From contig NC_037593.1 of the NCBI RefSeq assembly GCF_003073045.1, positions 10,464,735 to 10,528,734 of the forward strand: a DNA stretch of 64,000 nt. The letters are read 5' to 3'. This DNA comes from Pomacea canaliculata (lineage: Eukaryota; Mollusca; Gastropoda; Architaenioglossa; Ampullariidae). Of the stretch, positions 52,643-63,125 are shown piece after piece (the first letter of the stretch is position 1; the number at the start of each line of letters is the position of its first letter). The position numbers and the translations under genes were made by a program. Below the pieces are notes generated by a model. That model made no database searches and had not been told where the DNA came from. It saw only the letters and a list, made by a program, of their open reading frames with translations.

Positions 52643-54696
52643 AGGTGGTGACGACACTCTTCAGGGTGCTTAGTGGAGGAGTTCCTACCTTACAGACGCT
52701 TAGTCGCCTTTCACCTGGACTTTCGGGACCTGCATTACGGGTTGAAAGGGTAGGTAACAGCGAGGAGTGGAATGTGGCGAGTAGGTTTGACAATGACCAG
52801 AGGAGTCTAGACACTCTGACCCAGTGATATGGGGTCAGGAGTAAAGGAAGTGAACAGTCGGCTAGGTTGAGGTGATTAATGTAATAGTGGGTTGACATAA
52901 ACCGCAGAAAGTGTTTTGATACCTTGGTAAGTGCATGTGACACCTAGAACTAAGTGGTATACAGACCAGCAGATTAGATCGGAGTTAATGAGCCTGTTGT
53001 TGGGAGTGTGTAGCATTGGTGCAGTGAACCTTACAAAACAAACCAAAACGGCGGGGGAGGGGGAGAGGGAGGAAGAACCGAGGGCCAAAAGCAAGAGAGA
53101 AAGAGAGAACACAAAAACATTTTCCTGTGCAACACCCAACTGCCATCCAATATGTACACGCATGACTATGCCCAGGCACTAGACTCGTTGTCACATGACA
53201 CATTCTGTGCACGTCACAGTCATCTATCACTGTAACAACGAGTGTCACGCAGTCGCGTGACAGCGCATGCACGCATCGCACTATTCGCCAGACCTCGCTA
53301 CACAACGATACGGTTGTTGCCATGAAAATGTTTTAGTTTTGACGAGATATTTTGTTATCGCCTATCGGTAAAACCGTCACTTATCTAACGTCATATTTTG
53401 TGACCTGGCTTTATCCTGGCTGTGATACTTTTTGATCTTCTATGCGAAGCTTTGAGACGCTTTTCCCTCGACTTGCATATTATGTATGATGTGAAGACCT
53501 TCGCCCCCAGGACATGCGCCGACATGTGAAAGTTGTCGGTTGATGACCTTAATATGAGACGTGGGCAGCGACAAGGAAGTGGATAAAAAGAACATGACGG
53601 CGTTGCGAAAGGTAAAGCACAAAAAAAGTTTTCAAGACGAGTCAAATGCGAATCATTTCTTGCGTGTAATGACGGAGGTTTTGAAAACAGAAAAAAATTT
53701 CTGGTTATAAAGAGTCCTCTATGCTTTTAGGAGGGCATAGACACGATCCCGGGGGAAAAAAGAGATAGTGACAAGCGCCAGTTTATTGAGGAATAAAACT
53801 GAGAAGGGGACTAAATGAAAAAAAAAAAAAAACAACAACAAAAAAAAAAAACAAAACGGCCAGATGAATAGGGCAAAAGCTAAAGGACAAAATCATTGCC
53901 AGTCATCGGCAGTGAATGCATGTGGAGACCCGCGCGCATATGTGTGTGTGTGCGCTGACACGCAGATCTAGTGATTAAAGATGAAAGAAAAACGTCAATC
54001 AAAATTATAAGTGTGACATAGCCGTCGTTATTTTATTAGCCTCCTCTGAGTCCCTGACCCTTGAAAAACCCCAAAAAAGTCAGTAACGGCCACAATACTG
54101 TCGAACCTCTGACCACAACTCGTTCTTGACCAGCAGATTCCCTTCATCCATGTCTGACCGCTCTATGGGACCAACCACTTCAGCCAGTTCTGCCCACGTC
54201 ACGTCAGCTGGAAGCTCCATTCAGGTTCTATGGCAGGTGGTCGATGTTTGACCGACTCTGACCTCCTGACCTGATCACGTCAGTTCTCATCGGCAGCAAC
54301 AGCATTTCTATGCAATATCTGTAGCTGATATTGTAAAGGTTTTTTTTAAAAATCAAATCACAGCGAGAGCTGTCAACTTTAAAAAAAAATTATTTTTACA
54401 CTGCCTGCTCCCGTTCCTTTTAATTTCGATCACGACCTCTGTGTGAGAGAGAGAGAGAGGAGAAATTTTTATTTATGGGGTAACAGAATGAGCAAAAGCT
54501 ATTACACATCAAAGGTGTTAATCAATGGACATGCTTTTTTGGCACACTGACTTTCAAACCTGGAATGTGATTATTAATTATTATAAAGTTTATCTTATTC
54601 TGAATATTACATAATTTCTTGTGATTGTTTAATTGGGTGAGTATCTGCATCTACCTTGACTGCGGCATTTACCTGGTACGTGAAAGTCGTGAGTCC
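52643..54696. other. sulfotransferase 3' UTR and intergenic DNA
   Basis: No supported gene. A plus-strand AATAAA at 53792-53797 may end the sulfotransferase transcript. An A-rich stretch lies at 53818-53855, a GA microsatellite near 54440-54460, and the segment 53585-53780 is duplicated at 59077-59268. Confidence 0.5.
53585..53780 (+). repeat. dispersed duplication, copy 1
   Basis: Colinear with 59077-59268: shared blocks AACATGA.G.CGTTG, GAAAG..AAAGCACAAA, TTTTCAAGACGA, TGCGTGTAA.GA, AAAAATTTCTGG and AGGAGGGCATAGACA. The two copies are 5.5 kb apart and diverged by eye at roughly one site in four or five. Function unknown. Confidence 0.65.
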
Positions 54697-56172
54697 CTTC
54701 CTGCCAGGGATGGGCAAGCTACTTTTAATTTGTAGCCGGCTAGGCTACAGCTACTTTTTTTCAATATGTAGCCGGGCACACTACAGCTACAATTTTCCAA
54801 AAAATAGCCAGCTACTTTGGGCTACTTTTAAAATGTAGCCAGCTTCTTTTGGCTACTTTTAAAAGCGTGATGTTATAACAAGTTAGCTGTAGCCAGCTGG
54901 CTGTAGCAACATACACAAACATCAAACATACATACAAAACACTATTACTTGCTTTACAAAGTTTTTATTATAATAATGAAACGGAGAACTGCGATATACC
55001 GACAATTTTATTTAGTGAATCCATAAATGCTTTCATTCATTCCTTGCCCCCTTCCTCCCCCGGCCTTTTTCACACAATAAGTACACGTATTATACGATTA
55101 TATTAAACATTTCTGGATCTTTTTCCTCATCCTGTTTTAGTGACAAAAGAAATTATATAAGTTTTCCAATAAACATTTGTTTTCTATAACTATTTGTTCC
55201 CTATTACTTAGAAATGAAAACTAAACAGATGCTTAAGTATCAGGTACCTGGTGGAATTTTCAATAAGTTAGGTTATGTGGTGATGAAAAATGTCAACCTC
55301 TTATCAATACTGTGACAATGAACAACAGACCATTGAAATAAATGAGTTTGCATGGAATATAAGTAAAACACTGCTTACTCTAATTTAGGCAAGCAGATCA
55401 TAAGGCATTTTTTTTCTAACACTGACAATGAAAACAAAGAAAGGAACACAAACTAATTGTTTCCAAAAGCTGATAGGGTGAAAAGTATAGTCCTGGCATA
55501 CTAGAATAGACTTTAATTATATAGTAGGATGTCAAATGTAGCATATAAACACTGAAATATTTTAAAAATGATCTGATACAAGATATATTTATTTTAAATC
55601 TTTAAGCTTGAATTTCTCTGTTTGTCGTTTTTGACATCCAGTCCTAAACTATAAAAACATATTTCTCAAGATTGGCTTGTGCTACAGCAGTAAAATTTTG
55701 CAATTTTGTTTAGAAATGCATAAGCTACAAAGTGATGCATTTGAGAATATGGTACAAACATTACTTTTGATAAAATTAACATTTTTCTAAATATTTTCTA
55801 AATATTTAATTGCCACATTCAAACTGAGTCGGGGGGTACCATGTCTGATTTTTTATATCTCCTAGAAATCTTAAGATATCAAAACGGCTTATGCATCAGT
55901 TTTTTTATCAGTGCCTCTAGTTTACAAAAAATCCAAAACCGTTGGTACATGACTTATGGTATTGTGTAAATGTGTTTTTTAAATGCTTGTACGTTTTGAA
56001 ACAAAATCGTTGATTAAAGTCACAATTTTCACTTTAGGTACTCAAAAACAGTTTTAAAGTGCTATATGTATGTTATTTTGTTACTCTATATTTAAAAACC
56101 CTTAAAGATATTTAAAATATGGATTTTAATTTTTGGAGTGTACCGGTAACCTCAAAACAAATCTACATTCTT

Positions 56173-56750
56173 TTAGTCCTTCATGGAATTGAATTTGACC
56201 AGAACTTTGGCCTCGAAGTTGCTGTCTGTCACCCTAGTGCGCAGCTTTTGTCATGATAAGTCCTGCCAGACTGAACAATCTCTCAACAGGTGTCCAGTCA
56301 CTTAATCCCCAGACACTTCATCCCCGACACTTCATCCCCTAGACTTTTAATCCCCAGACATTTCATCCCCAGACATTTCATCCCCGACACTTCATCCCCG
56401 ACACTCAAGAACAATTTTCATATCATATTGTTGAAGAACATTAAATTTACTAGCTTATATGAACTTTAACTAATGTTGTAGATGTTCAAATGACGTTGAA
56501 GTTAAAAGCATGATTTGAATTTGAATTTCAATTAAATTTTTCGCTGACTTCATAATTTTTATAGTTAAGGATTTAGTTTAGGGATTAAGTGTCTGGGGAT
56601 GAAGTGTCTGGGGATTAAAAGTCTAGGGGATGAAGTGTCGGGGATGAAGTGTCGGGGATGAAGTGTCTGGGGATTAAGTGACTGGGAACCCTCTCAACAA
56701 TTATTGCATTTGAAACTATACCCACATTTTGTGGCTTCGCAAAATGTAAA
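56173..56750 (-). pseudogene. hAT transposase dimerisation-domain remnant
   Basis: Minus-strand reading gives NVGIVSNAIIVERLFSLAGL then IMTK, the conserved hATC core (ER.FS.AG), and, in another frame after one shift near 56240, VTDSNFEAKVLVKFNSMKD followed by a stop at 56173-56175. The nested 402-bp element splits the domain just before the ER.FS motif. The match is to a well-known motif, so the family call is firm even though only about 50 residues survive. Confidence 0.8.
56289..56690. mobile_element. 402-bp foldback element with 9-bp target duplication
   Basis: Long terminal inverted repeats of about 105 bp start GGTGTCCAGTCACTTAATCC on the left and, inverted, GGTTCCCAGTCACTTAATCC on the right. 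They consist of iterated CTTCATCCCC(A)GACA units; the right arm has one more unit. The ~180-bp centre is AT-rich and non-coding. Exact 9-bp repeats CTCTCAACA flank it (56280-56288, 56691-56699). A 9-bp duplication and long inverted repeats fit a MULE-like non-autonomous element; superfamily is inferred. It inserted into the hAT transposase remnant and so is younger than the hAT copy. Confidence 0.9.
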
Positions 56751-57489
56751 AAATTTCAAATAAGGCTGGAAATTGATGGGTACGTCCATCTTCGTTTTTC
56801 AAATCGCTCACGCCACGTGGACGACCTGGTACTTGCGGTTACTGAGCGTGTGAGACACGTGGTGTCTGGCTGTCAAGACACCGAGCAGTGAGAGCAGTGG
56901 CTGTCGTCGTCTTGCTGACATGCTGTCGACAAATGGTCGTGTAACCAACACGTCAAATGGCTACGTAGAGTGGGCTGTCGTACCAGAAATAACACAGAGA
57001 TTGAATTCCACACTGAAGTTTTCTTTAATTCAGTATCTTTTTCTCAGCAGCTGGCCTAACTTCTCTCTCTCTCCAATTCACAAAGAGGTCCCACACCACT
57101 GTCAGCCCTGCTATTTATTCTCCCTCCCCTCGAACATTCTAGCACAGACATTCTATTTCGTCGCAATAAAGACATTTTTGAACATCGCTACATTGTTGAA
57201 CATCATTTCCTCCCTCGCACAAAGACATTCTATCTTTTACATTGCTGCCGTGCTGAACATTCTGGAATATAGATGCAAATCTACAACCCAAAGACATTAT
57301 ACTTTGTACACTACTAGAGTGCTACAGTCGTGAAAGTAGCCAACATGTAGCCAAGCTACAGCTACTTTCTAAAATGTAGCTACGGCTACAAGCTACTTTT
57401 TTAAATTTGTAAGCTACAAGCTACAAAATTTGTAGCCGACTACAGTAGCTGTAGCTAGGCTACAGCTACTCCCCATCCCTGCTTCCTGC

Positions 57490-58367
57490 CTCCTCTTGCT
57501 CAAACGTCTACCTGTCTGGAGTCTATACCTGTCGGTAGTATACCTTTTCATTTTCAATTACACGATGCAGAAGCAGCAGGTAAAGAGCACGAATTGATCT
57601 GACCGATAAGAAACCTCGGTGATTGAGATTGGACTACATTTCAAGCAATTTCTCTTGACGGTTAACTCGGCACTCGCGGACTAGAACATTCTAGAGCAAT
57701 CTCTGACTGATGGTAAACTTGGAATTTGAGTGAAGGACTGTTCTAGACACGGACCTACATTAAATGAAGGTATGTAGTTCTATATTAGTCTCTATGCACG
57801 AAGGCAGCGTGTACAGCCGCAAGCAACAGCCATCTCCACAACACACCCACAAGGTCACCCAGTTGACTAGTATAAATATGTCTTTTCTTACAATTGTAAA
57901 CGATATTTGGAGCACACTTAATTAGTAATGTGTACAAATGTAAGCAATGTTTGCTGCATATATGGAAGTGCATAAATCTGTTAACAATATGGTTGGGGTT
58001 GGTTTATTTAGTAGTAAAGCGCATGCACCTGGAGGTGATTTCTCAGTATATAGGGGGAGAGGGAGGGGGAGGAATGTATACATGGGACATTCATCGGAAT
58101 AAAATTTCATCCATATCATACAAAACATGCAGGTTGTTTAGTAAAGTCGATTCTGCTAACTTGGTACCTTACACAACATTTGGTACTCACACACACACAC
58201 ACTGATGTACCCAGTACTACTAAGATTCTGTGAAAAGCCGGGTATATTTAGTCAACCTTTAGGATGGCGTGGAAATTTTGACTGCCTGTATAAGTGGTCA
58301 AGGGGAGATATATCCAACCATGGAACCACAGCTCTTTCCTCTTCTTTGGGCATCACATCCAGCACCA
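57490..58367. other. intergenic DNA, nothing recognised
   Basis: Between the hAT-type element and the signal-peptide repeat cluster. There is a short AC microsatellite at 58187-58201; otherwise no gene, repeat family or regulatory site that I can support. Confidence 0.5.
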
Positions 58368-58800
58368 CTGACAAACTAGTGGAAGTGAGGTCACCAAGGA
58401 ATGTAACCATCGCTGAAAAATACGGTGTTTCCTTCTATAAAAGTCGATTTCCATCAACAGCACTTAGTCGATGTTATCTTTGCTGTTAATGAGGTTGCTG
58501 TCGTGTGCATGACCTGCCAGAGTAGTTATGGAGGCTTACGATGCAAGGGAAAGAACTGCAAATTGCTGAGCAGAGGAGGGTGCACGAGTTAGTGTCCCTG
58601 AGAGTGCAGGGTCCGCGGTGAGCGCGCTTTCACCTGAAAGTTCGCCAAAATGGCAAAATAAAGCTAGCAGTCGTTTGCTCCAGACACTATTAAAACCAGT
58701 CACAATATTTACTAACAATGTCTGCAGCTGTTCGTGTGACATTCATTGCGGTTTGCTCACTGCTGCTGCATACTCTCGGTACGTTGCAGGTGTAATTGAA
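58368..58800 (+). repeat. repeat unit A with signal-peptide exon
   Basis: Longest of three related units (B 59264-59573, C 59574-59945). Shared order: TCGCTGAAAAATAC.GTGTTTC, TATAAAAGTCGATTTCCATC, GTGTGCATGACCTGCCAGAG, GGGAAAGAACTGCAAAT, GGAGGGTGCACGAGTTAGTG, GAAAGTTCGCCA, GTTTGCTCCAGACACTAT, then TACTAACAATGTCTGC. The TATAAAAG box and the ATG exon suggest the unit derives from a gene's 5' end. Confidence 0.75.
58718..58778 (+). CDS. candidate first coding exon (signal peptide)
   Basis: Open frame MSAAVRVTFIAVCSLLLHTL ending in a phase-1 splice donor (TCG|GTACGT). A short N region, a hydrophobic core and a phase-1 intron directly after are typical of first exons of secreted-protein genes. 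A related but disrupted copy starts at 59854. No second exon was found in the window, so this may be an orphan or pseudogene exon. Identity of the parent gene unknown. Confidence 0.35.
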
Positions 58801-58808
58801 CCTTAAAG

Positions 58809-59076
58809 TAACGTGACCAGATGTTTCGGGAGCAAAAGCGGGACGCGAGCCGATCATAGTGTCGTCACCGAAAGGCAGAAACCTAAGAGACAAATATGAA
58901 ATTATTAATCAAATTGCGATAGACTAAATCCCAAATCAAAGACACCGATGCAAATCTAGCTTTGTACGGCAATCAGATTTTTCATTGGGCGTCCCGCCGG
59001 GACATTTTATGAGCAGGTGGGACACGCGGGCAAAGGCGAGACTGTCCCACCTAAAACGGGATGTCTGGTCATCTTA
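58809..59076. mobile_element. small hAT-like inverted-repeat element
   Basis: Left end TAACGTGACCAGATGTTTCG, right end (inverted) TAAGATGACCAGACATCCCG, with internal GCGGGAC / GTCCCGC motifs: the general look of short non-autonomous elements beginning TAGGGTGACCAGACGTCCC. The target duplication is not clean (possible CTTAAAG / TATAAAG), so the edges are approximate. It separates unit A from the dispersed duplication at 59077. Confidence 0.55.
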
Positions 59077-59268
59077 TAAAGACAACATGAAGACGTTGTC
59101 GAAAGGGAAAGCACAAACAAGCTTTCAAGACGAATAAAATACAACTCAGTTTATGCGTGTAAGGATGAAGGTTTCGAAAATGAATAAAAATTTCTGGCCA
59201 CAAAAAGTCTTCAGGAGGGCATAGACATTGCCCCGGAAACAGAAGAGATATACATGTATTGACGCTAG
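59077..59268 (+). repeat. dispersed duplication, copy 2
   Basis: Colinear with 53585-53780. It fills the space between the small inverted-repeat element and repeat unit B, so it was probably already part of the local sequence before the cluster formed. Confidence 0.65.
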
Positions 59269-59573
59269 TGGAGGCGAGGTCACCAAAGCATGTGCCGTCG
59301 CTGAAAAATACGGGGTTTCCTGCTATATAAATTGATTTCCATCAACAGCACTTAGTCGAAGTTATCTTTGCTGCTAACAAGGTATAGCTGTTGTGTGCAT
59401 GACCTGCCAGAGTGGTTATGGAGGCTAGTACGGTGTAAGGGAAAGAACTGCAAATCGCTGAGCAGAGGAGGGTGCACGAGTTAGTGTCCCTGAGAGTTCA
59501 GGGTCCGCGGTGACCGCGTTTTCACCTGAAAGTTCGCCACAATAAAGCTAGCAGTCGTTTGCTCCAGACACAT
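59264..59573 (+). repeat. repeat unit B, truncated
   Basis: Matches unit A from GAGGTCACCAA to GTTTGCTCCAGACAC and then stops; the signal-peptide exon is absent. The next unit begins at once (ATGTGCCGTCGCTG), so B and C are in direct tandem. Confidence 0.75.
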
Positions 59574-59945
59574 GTGCCGTCGCTGAAAAATACTGTGTTT
59601 CTTACTATAAAAGTCGATTTCCATCAACAACACTTAGCTGAAGTCATCTTTGCTGCTAAGGAGGTAGCTGTTGTGTGCATGACCTTCCAGAGTTTTCGTG
59701 GAGGCAAGTGCAATGTAAGGGAAAGAACTGCAAATTGCTGAGCAGTGGAGGGTGCACGAGTAAGTTCCCCTGACAGTGCTAATTCAAAGTTCGCCACAAT
59801 CTGGCAGTTGTTTGCTCCAGACACTATGTATACCAGTCACAATATTACTAACAATGTCTGCGGCTGTCCGTGTCACGTTCAGTGCGGGGTTTGCTCACTG
59901 CGACTGCACATTCTTGGTGCGTTGTCCGAAAAAAAGTTGCAGGTA
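59574..59945 (+). repeat. repeat unit C with disrupted signal-peptide exon
   Basis: Contains the same blocks as unit A, with a deletion in the middle (the GTCCGCGG segment). Its ATG at 59854 starts MSAAVRVTFSAG, then loses the hydrophobic frame compared with unit A through a small insertion, so this exon is probably dead. A donor-like CAG|GTAAGT follows at 59942. Confidence 0.7.
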
Positions 59946-61232
59946 AGTGACTTTGCCAGTCCTTTTCATAGACATTTCATTGCTGTAGCACTCTGCCCAT
60001 CCTTGCCTGTTCATCTCGTGAAACAGCTGTAAGACGTAGACTGGCGTCGCAGTTAGAGGGGTTCATGTAAGCACGTGACCAAACAGATTTACCAACTCTA
60101 GATAGAAGGCGAAAGCGTAAGATGGGAGGATGTTGGACAGTCGCTAGTCAGAGGGAAGGTTAACAGCGCATGCGAGTCCCGAGAATGTGGGGTTGTCCGC
60201 AGATACGCGATGCCTGTATGCAGAGTGAATCGTCATACATTTGATCAGTTCTAATGGCCTGGATGTCGTGCCATCTAATCCAGTTCAACTGTATCTACTG
60301 CTGTTGTGTGTGTGTGGTAACAGCTTTATCACCACGGCCAACAAGTATATGTTCTCATCTCATCTTGATAGTGCATGAGCACCTGTAAATCTCCCCTGTA
60401 ATTGCCCTTGTGGATTAACAAAGTATATTTAAAGGTGTACAAGCTCTGTGACAGAGTGTTTATAAGCTCTGTGACAGAGTGTTGAGTCAGCGGCTGTCTG
60501 TTTTCGGCAGCAAAGTCTCGAGGATTGTGTGACGTTGCTCGTGTTCTCGCTAGGCACTATGCACTCACAGGTGTCGGTGCAGGTGGCAGAGAATTCCATA
60601 GACACGACAGCGAGAGCTCTGTCCGTTCCGCGTGTCTGTTCCCCAAGGTTCACGACAAACTTATTTTAAAGGAAAAGCAAAGACAATAGTATGATGAAGT
60701 TAAATGATAGATAATGACGTTCTGAATCGTTTCCGCTAAAAATTTCCGGTTGCTAAACAATCGTTTACTTAAACCGCTCTCGGGTTGGACAGGTAGGCAG
60801 CCATCTTGTCCAATGGCGTGACTAGAAACATCGGACGCGAAATTAATAACGTTCAGTTTTCTACTCCGAGGTCGTCACAGTTCTGACATCCGGGACTTGC
60901 AGTAAAATTGCAGGATCGTGCAGTAACATTTCGAACCAAAGCAAAGCGAGAGAAAGTTGAGCAAACATGGGCATGACAAAGTCAGAGGCGTAGGAACCAG
61001 GGGGTGTAGCTGACTCCCTCAAAAAAGATACCGAGGGGACAAGAATGTGAGCGTCGTTCACTCTCGGCATGGAGTTTGCCCGCACAACCCCACCCCCCAC
61101 CTCCGATCATCTTCCTATGCCACTGCAGAGGATACTGTTACAAACAGCAGCACAAGAGTTTGTGTTTGGCAACTGCATGCTTCAATATTGTAATTTTTAA
61201 CGAAAAAAAGTAAGGGGCAGCGACTGCTACGT

Positions 61233-61293
61233 AAAAACAAACAAACAAACAAACAAACAAACAAACAAACAAACAAACAAACAAACAAACAAA
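61233..61293 (+). repeat. (AAAC)n microsatellite
   Basis: About 15 perfect copies of a tetranucleotide; its perfection implies recent slippage. Confidence 0.95.
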
Positions 61294-61383
61294 GCAGTTC
61301 TATTGCAAAACTAAAAGGACATCCTTCTGCGTCACTTGCCTTAAGACTGATGGCGTAGACAGAATTTTGACAGATCCTCTCAC

Positions 61384-61614
61384 CAGAATGAAGCCAGTGT
61401 CCTCCATGAACCATGCTCTCTCAAAGGTCAAACGCAACAAAGTCTCAAGACTGTTAACATCCTTCACGCAAGCTACATTCGCCTTCTTACACAGATGGCA
61501 AGTTCTCCGTGATTCTCGCACATTGTCGGCAACGAATCCACGCCACGCTGGCCAATCGGCAAAGATGAAAACAATGGACCAGCATCGCTCGACATGTTTC
61601 TTGTCCGCCGACAT
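61384..61614 (-). CDS. candidate exon of unknown gene
   Basis: An ATG at 61614 opens 77 codons ending exactly at a GT donor (CTG|GTGAGA), phase 0. The composition looks coding (KKHVERCWSIVFIFADWP, CHLCKKANVACVKDV, LLRLTFERAWFMEDTGFIL) with several Cys and Trp. I do not recognise the family and found no partner exon. It could also be chance. Confidence 0.25.
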
Positions 61615-62006
61615 CACGCGTTAGACTCAATGCTTTTTCTCTGACGAAAAAAGTGCGCTAACAAAAAAAACCAGATTTTCTTGCGGCCCGAAATTTGATC
61701 CGACATGATTCAGAACGTCATCTATGTAGCTAAGCACAACTTACTAGATACTTCTCCTCAAGGTAATTCAGAATAATAGTTCATCTTGATTTAAAGTATG
61801 TTAAACACACAAAAGTATATGTCTGGATTATCTAAAACCCCTCGACTGATTTGTTTGTTTATTTGGCGATGAGGCTGTTAATTCTATTTAACCATCTCCC
61901 CGCTCCACATTTCTCCCCCTCTTTCAGCTGTGGAAGTCACGTGACGAGAAAACAGATGTAAGCGATGCGTTTGTCGTTAGGAAATGAGGTGTTTGTTACT
62001 TTTAAA

Positions 62007-62188
62007 CAGACCTGGGCAAAGGCCGGCCCGCCTCCTGTCTCTGACCGGCCCGCCCGCTGGCCCGCCCGCCAGTATATATACTATATATACAGTATTGGGT
62101 AAAACTGAGTTAACTATATTAGTCCGGCCCTCTAAAACCATCCCAATTTCTCATGCGGCCCCTTGGGAAAATTAATTGCCCACCCCTG
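62007..62188. mobile_element. non-autonomous hAT-type element, second copy
   Basis: 182 bp, closely similar to 31505-31696 apart from indels in the CCGGCCCGCC-rich left part. Ends CAGACCTGGGCAA / TTGCCCACCCCTG. Exact 8-bp target duplication CTTTTAAA at 61999-62006 and 62189-62196, different from the first copy, proving independent insertion. Confidence 0.9.
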
Positions 62189-62196
62189 CTTTTAAA

Positions 62197-62396
62197 CGAA
62201 ATGTTCTCCACCTGTAAACGAACTGTTTTTCAGCTTACACTAGATGTTTTCACCTGTAGCTGAGATGCTTGTCTCAAGGATGAGATGTATGTCGTTCGTT
62301 AAGGAGACTTTGTAATGTTTTTTCAGGTGTAAATGAGACCTTTGTCATTTATAAACGAAACTTCTGTCACGTGTAAACAAAACACTTGTATCGTTG
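62197..62396 (+). repeat. degenerate ~22-bp minisatellite
   Basis: Eight or nine diverged units around ACCTGTAAACGAAACTTTTGTC, lengths about 20-30 bp. The array seems to begin before the hAT-type element (GTCGTTAGGAAATGAGGTG at 61973), so the element landed inside it. Confidence 0.5.
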
Positions 62397-63078
62397 TCTA
62401 AGTGTATGTAGAGGCGACACATTCGTGACTCACTCTGTTACCAGTGGCTGTGTACACAGAGCATGAACACCCTTATCTTGAACAGGTTCGTGGTCAGTGT
62501 CTGTAGTTCACTGTAGTTCGTATTACCTAAGACAGAGATGCAGTGAGGCCTGTCTGATATCCATTGTGTACTTCTCATACTTTGTAGTCGCCCCGCTGCC
62601 AGCCAGCGACACACAAACACCATCTTCTTGTCACGAGCGTGTCATCGCGAGGGTATCCTCATGTTTAGTTTGTCCACTCTTCTGAGAACACAGACAACAA
62701 CATTTTGTTTGGCCCAGTGGCTTGATGTAAAACACTGAGACGAATGTTTAAATGTGGTCAGTCTTTTATCGTCAAACATTGATAAGAACATTTCTTCCGC
62801 GAACTCTCTTGTCTTGAAAATTAAAAAAAAAATGTCGTCCCGTTGTCTTATCATAAAACCTACAAGAACGTTTGTTCAGGACACCCTTAATTAAAATACT
62901 GGCCTATAATAGCGATTAGAACATTTATTTTGCTTTCTGGTCTTTAAACTCAATTTGGCCACTCCTTCAGACACCGACCAGAACTTTCCCTAATTCGGAA
63001 TGAGAATGGACACTCACGGCTCTGTTCGACAAACATGCGAAGAAAACACGCGTGATCGTCCCAAGGCTGCTGATGTCC

Positions 63079-63125
63079 CTCACCTGCTGATGGCTCTCAC
63101 CTGCTGATGGCTCTCACCTGCTGTT
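63079..63125 (+). repeat. 17-bp triple direct repeat
   Basis: CTCACCTGCTGATGGCT occurs twice in perfect tandem, followed by a third, incomplete copy. Confidence 0.85.

Larger units (their letters stand above)
54705..57481. mobile_element. hAT-type DNA transposon, 2.8 kb, decayed
   Basis: Left end CAGGGATGGGCAAGCTAC, right end GTAGCTACTCCCCATCCCTG-type inverted repeat; both subterminal regions (about 150 bp) are packed with TAGCC/GGCTAC motifs. Flanks are identical 8-bp repeats CTTCCTGC (54697-54704 and 57482-57489), the hAT signature. Inside, on minus, is the remnant of a hAT transposase C terminus (56173-56750), itself interrupted by a nested element at 56289-56690. No further transposase domain could be recognised, so most of the internal region is either replaced or badly decayed. 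Confidence 0.9.

Noticed and set aside
58536-58742. Minus-strand open frame with SGTLTRAPSSAQQFAVLSL, similar to one at 59624-59824.
   Set aside because: The two frames resemble each other because the DNA is a duplicated unit; stops and indels differ, and plus-strand signals explain the conservation better.
61110-61414. Open frame with repeated CLFV residues.
   Set aside because: It is the translation of the AAAC microsatellite.
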